64,000 nt of DNA. It comes from Streptomyces fildesensis (GTDB taxonomy: Bacteria; Actinomycetota; Actinomycetes; Streptomycetales; Streptomycetaceae). Location of the stretch: the NCBI RefSeq assembly GCF_016107395.1, contig NZ_JAAIKO010000004.1:1-64000 (forward strand), read 5' to 3'. Of this stretch, positions 61,707-64,000 are shown one piece after another (the first letter of the stretch is position 1; every line of letters starts with the position of its first letter). The notes beneath the pieces are model-generated. The model had not been told where the DNA came from. It made no database searches and worked only from the letters and a program-made list of their open reading frames with translations. The position numbers and the translations under genes were made by a program.

Positions 61707-63482
61707 TCAGCCCGCGAGCAGTTCGGAGATCCGCTCGGCGGCGACGGGGCGGGAGTAGTGCCAGCCCTGGCCGGTGTCGCAGCCGATCCGCCGCAGCCGC
61801 TCGGCCTGTTCGGCGTTCTCGACGCACTCCGCGGTGACGGTGAGACCCAGCCGGTGGGCGAGCTCCACCAGGGCCTCGACGATGGTCTCGTCGGCGGGGT
61901 TGGGGTGTTCGGCGGAGCGGAAGCCCTGGACGAAGGAGCCGTCGAGCTTGAGCGCGGAGACCGGCAGCCGGCTCATGTAGGCGAGGTTGGAGTAGCCGGT
62001 GCCGAAGTCGTCGATGGCGATCCGCACGCCCATCTCGCTCAGCGCGTGAAGGGCCTGCAGCGGCCGGCCGGCCGAGCCCATGACGGCGGACTCGGTGAGC
62101 TCCAGCTGCAGCAGCTCCGGCGGCAGCCCGGTCTCCTCCAGGATGGCGGCGACATCGGCGACGAGGTCCGAGTCCCAGACCTGGCGGACCGCGACGTTGA
62201 CGCTGATGAAGATCGGGTCGTCCGGGTGGTCCTTCTGCCAGACCCGCGCCTGACGGCACGATTCGGCCAGCACCCAGCGGCCGAGCTGGACGATGGAGCC
62301 GTTCTCCTCGGCGAGCCCGATGAAGCGGTCCGGCGCCAGCCGCCCGAAGTGCGGGTGCTGCCAGCGGACCAGAGCCTCGACGCCGCGCAGCACACCGCTG
62401 TCGAGCCCGACGAGCGGCTGGTACTCCAGGATGAACTCACCGCGTTCCACGGCCTGTCGCAGCGTGCTGGACAGCGCCTGCCGGGTCATGCGGTGGGCGT
62501 TGCGCTCGGGGTCGAAGAGCGTCCAGCGGGCCTTGCCGTCGGCCTTGGCCCAGTAGAGCGTGGTGTCGGCGGCCTGCATCAGACCGGTGGCGGAGCTGCC
62601 GGCGACTTCGCGCTCGACCACGCCGATGCTCGCCGACACGGCGAGCCGCTGACCGTCCACGTCGAACGGCCGCTGCAGTGAGGTGAGTACGGACTCGGCG
62701 AGCACGGTGGCCTGTCCCGTGCCGGTGGAGTCCCGGACGAGCAGGGCGAATTCATCGCCGCCGAGCCGGGCGACCAGGTTGCCGCCGGGCTCCGCGCAGG
62801 TCAGCAGCCGCTGGGCGACGGCGGCGAGCAGCTGGTCGCCGATCCGGTGCCCGAGGGTGTCGTTGATGGCCTTGAAGCCGTCGAGGTCGAGGTAGCACAG
62901 CCCGATCCGGCCGGTCCTGCTGCCGGCGCCGTCGAGGGCGGCGGAGAGCCGCTCGAAGAACAGCGCCCGGTTGGGCAGCCGGGTGACGGAGTCGTGCATC
63001 TGCAGATGGCGCAACTGCTCGCGCAGGCTGTGGCGTTCGCCGATGTCCTCGACGGAGAGCAGCGCGGTGCCGCAGGCGCTTCCGGTGCCGGCGAGCGTCA
63101 CCTCGGCCCACAGGGAGCCGCCGCCGCGGCGCTTGATGCGGCGGGTGCAGCGCAGTTGGTCGCGGCGGCCGGCGAGCACCTCGCGGTAGGCGATGCGCAC
63201 CGGGTCGTCCTCGGCCAGGCCCAGCAGTCCGGTGGCGACGCGCGCGGCGAGCCCGGCTGCGCTGGTGCCGAGGAGCGCGCCGAGCGCCTGGTTGGCCTCC
63301 AGTACCCAGCCGTCGCGGTCCACCAGCGCCATGGGCAGCCGGGCCGCGGTGAAGGCGGCGCGGTAGTCGCGCGGTTCACCGGCCGTGGGGCCGAGCGGTC
63401 CCGGAGGGGAACCGTTACTCAGCGTGAGGATTACCGGTGTGATGTCGGGTTCGGCACTGGGGCCGCCCGAGGGTCCGCCCAT
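61707..63482 (-). CDS. PAS-GGDEF-EAL cyclic-di-GMP signalling protein
   Basis: 591 residues. A PAS domain (about 39-150) precedes a GGDEF domain with intact GGDEF (241-245) and an EAL domain with EAL (369-371), the glutamate of ELTES and DDFGTGYSNL. Both activities are possible from the motifs. No membrane helix is seen, so it is probably cytoplasmic. c-di-GMP controls development through BldD in Streptomyces. It converges on the chitinase. Confidence 0.93.
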   Translation of the reverse strand: MGGPSGGPSAEPDITPVILTLSNGSPPGPLGPTAGEPRDYRAAFTAARLPMALVDRDGWVLEANQALGALLGTSAAGLAARVATGLLGLAEDDPVRIAYREVLAGRRDQLRCTRRIKRRGGGSLWAEVTLAGTGSACGTALLSVEDIGERHSLREQLRHLQMHDSVTRLPNRALFFERLSAALDGAGSRTGRIGLCYLDLDGFKAINDTLGHRIGDQLLAAVAQRLLTCAEPGGNLVARLGGDEFALLVRDSTGTGQATVLAESVLTSLQRPFDVDGQRLAVSASIGVVEREVAGSSATGLMQAADTTLYWAKADGKARWTLFDPERNAHRMTRQALSSTLRQAVERGEFILEYQPLVGLDSGVLRGVEALVRWQHPHFGRLAPDRFIGLAEENGSIVQLGRWVLAESCRQARVWQKDHPDDPIFISVNVAVRQVWDSDLVADVAAILEETGLPPELLQLELTESAVMGSAGRPLQALHALSEMGVRIAIDDFGTGYSNLAYMSRLPVSALKLDGSFVQGFRSAEHPNPADETIVEALVELAHRLGLTVTAECVENAEQAERLRRIGCDTGQGWHYSRPVAAERISELLAG

Positions 63483-63762
63483 TGCCCGCTCCCCGTGTCG
63501 CGCTGGTCTCGGTGGCGATCATAGGCGCTGGCGGAGCGGCGGATCCAGCGCCGTCGTGGTGATTCTTGGCACGCAAGCTGACGGATTGATCGTTTCTGCA
63601 CGAATGCGACGAGCAACTGACCGATTCGGATAGGCCATTACGCACAGTAATGAAGCCGGAATCACCCCGTGCGGAGCAACTCAACAGGACATAACGCCGC
63701 AATTCATAGCAACGTGGTGAAGGTGCCCCGAACGGGCTCACGATTCCTCCCCGGAGGTCCAT

Positions 63763-64000
63763 GTGCGGCGGTCAGGCATCCTCATACGGGCGCGGCGGCG
63801 ACCCCTGCGCGCGATGGCGGCGGCGGCGAGTGTCTTCGCCGCCGTCGTCGCCTGGACGCTCGTCGCGGGGCCCGCCGCGGCCGCCGCTCCCGGCGGGGAC
63901 TGCGCCCTGCCGCGCACCACGGCCCACCACTCCGAAGGAGTGGATACGTGGAACGCCTCGTACCCCCGGCCGACCACGGCCCTGGACGCCGTGATGATCT
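63763..64000 (+). CDS. Secreted protein, N-terminal part (possible M6-type metalloprotease)
   Basis: The window ends after 79 codons. GTG at 63763 follows GGAGG. The translation has a basic, long signal peptide (RRSGILIRARRRPLRAMAAAASVFAAVVAWTLVAGPAAAAA) and then CALPRTTAHHSEGVDTWNASYPRPTTALDAVMI. That mature start resembles secreted Streptomyces proteins of the M6 metalloprotease-like group, but the catalytic site lies beyond the window. Confidence 0.6.
   Translation, partial: MRRSGILIRARRRPLRAMAAAASVFAAVVAWTLVAGPAAAAAPGGDCALPRTTAHHSEGVDTWNASYPRPTTALDAVMI

Noticed and set aside
63761-63994. Frame starting MCGGQASS at 63761
   Set aside because: The overlapping frame from GTG 63763 has a proper signal peptide and the same ribosome site, whereas this one is compositionally a shadow.

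Overview
The window is chromosomal DNA from a high-GC actinobacterium, almost certainly a Streptomyces. The evidence is strong G/C bias at third codon positions, frequent GTG starts, TGATG and ATGA translational coupling, a class E and a class F sortase, a GH18 chitinase behind a typical Streptomyces direct-repeat promoter, rare TTA codons, and gene orders familiar from Streptomyces (mec-cysO-cysM, nagE2/nagE1/nagF, rph-rdgB). There is no rRNA, CRISPR array, insertion sequence, integrase or natural-product cluster. Functions below come from reading motifs and recalled family knowledge; no database search was run.

Layout. 0.2-5.2 kb: an amino-acid permease, then a cysteine-synthesis locus (JAMM protease Mec, a small Cys-codon leader peptide, ubiquitin-like sulfur carrier CysO, O-phosphoserine-dependent CysM), a membrane-tethered PemK/MazF-like protein and a metallo-beta-lactamase-fold hydrolase. 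5.2-5.9 kb: a PIN-toxin/antitoxin pair with a candidate operator. 6-9.3 kb: GlcNAc phosphotransferase genes nagE2, nagE1 and nagF with DasR-type sites. 9.4-11.3 kb: rph, a small lipoprotein, rdgB. 11.3-12.9 kb: an unusual tRNA with anticodon UAG but a short variable loop, transcribed in line behind two paralogous HNH nuclease genes. 13.2-14.9 kb: Bcp peroxiredoxin, DUF3618 protein, GroES-like protein, and a guanidinium exporter behind a guanidine-III riboswitch. 15-17.2 kb: class A penicillin-binding protein. 17.5-27.6 kb: ABC exporter, class V aminotransferase, DUF445 protein, class E sortase, DUF3311/sodium-solute symporter pair, YidC paralogue pair, fumarylacetoacetate-hydrolase-family enzyme. 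27.6-28.4 kb: a non-coding stretch with 123-bp tandem repeats and a large inverted repeat.

28.4-31.1 kb: a UPF0303 protein and a Gfo/Idh/MocA oxidoreductase divergent from a ROK repressor. 31.1-37.9 kb: a compact aminophosphonate-type uptake and catabolism operon (GntR regulator, FAD oxidoreductase, HAD hydrolase, ABC transporter, binding lipoprotein). 37.9-42 kb: HAD-IIA phosphatase, a secreted wall-anchor-like protein with a class F sortase, an ATPase-fold regulator and a PP2C/SpoIIE-type phosphatase. 42-51.4 kb: a Mrp (Mnh) cation/proton antiporter split into A-C-D and E-F-G blocks by a class B PBP and an M1 peptidase on the opposite strand. 51.5-57.2 kb: a TTA-containing metallophosphoesterase, an NTF2-like protein, and a large secreted subtilase flanked by two identical, inverted tRNA-Lys genes. 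57.3-64 kb: IclR regulator, luciferase-like oxidoreductase, secreted chitinase, GGDEF/EAL protein, and the start of a secreted protein cut by the window end.

The threads that tie genes together are chitin/GlcNAc use (the chitinase and nag PTS genes all carry TGGTCTAGACCA-like sites), sulfur assimilation (mec-cysO-cysM with leader peptide), phosphonate scavenging, guanidine detoxification and envelope building (PBPs, sortases, YidC paralogue). The most unusual item is the HNH-HNH-tRNA arrangement at 11.3-12.9 kb: the last codons of one nuclease gene form the -35 box of the tRNA promoter.
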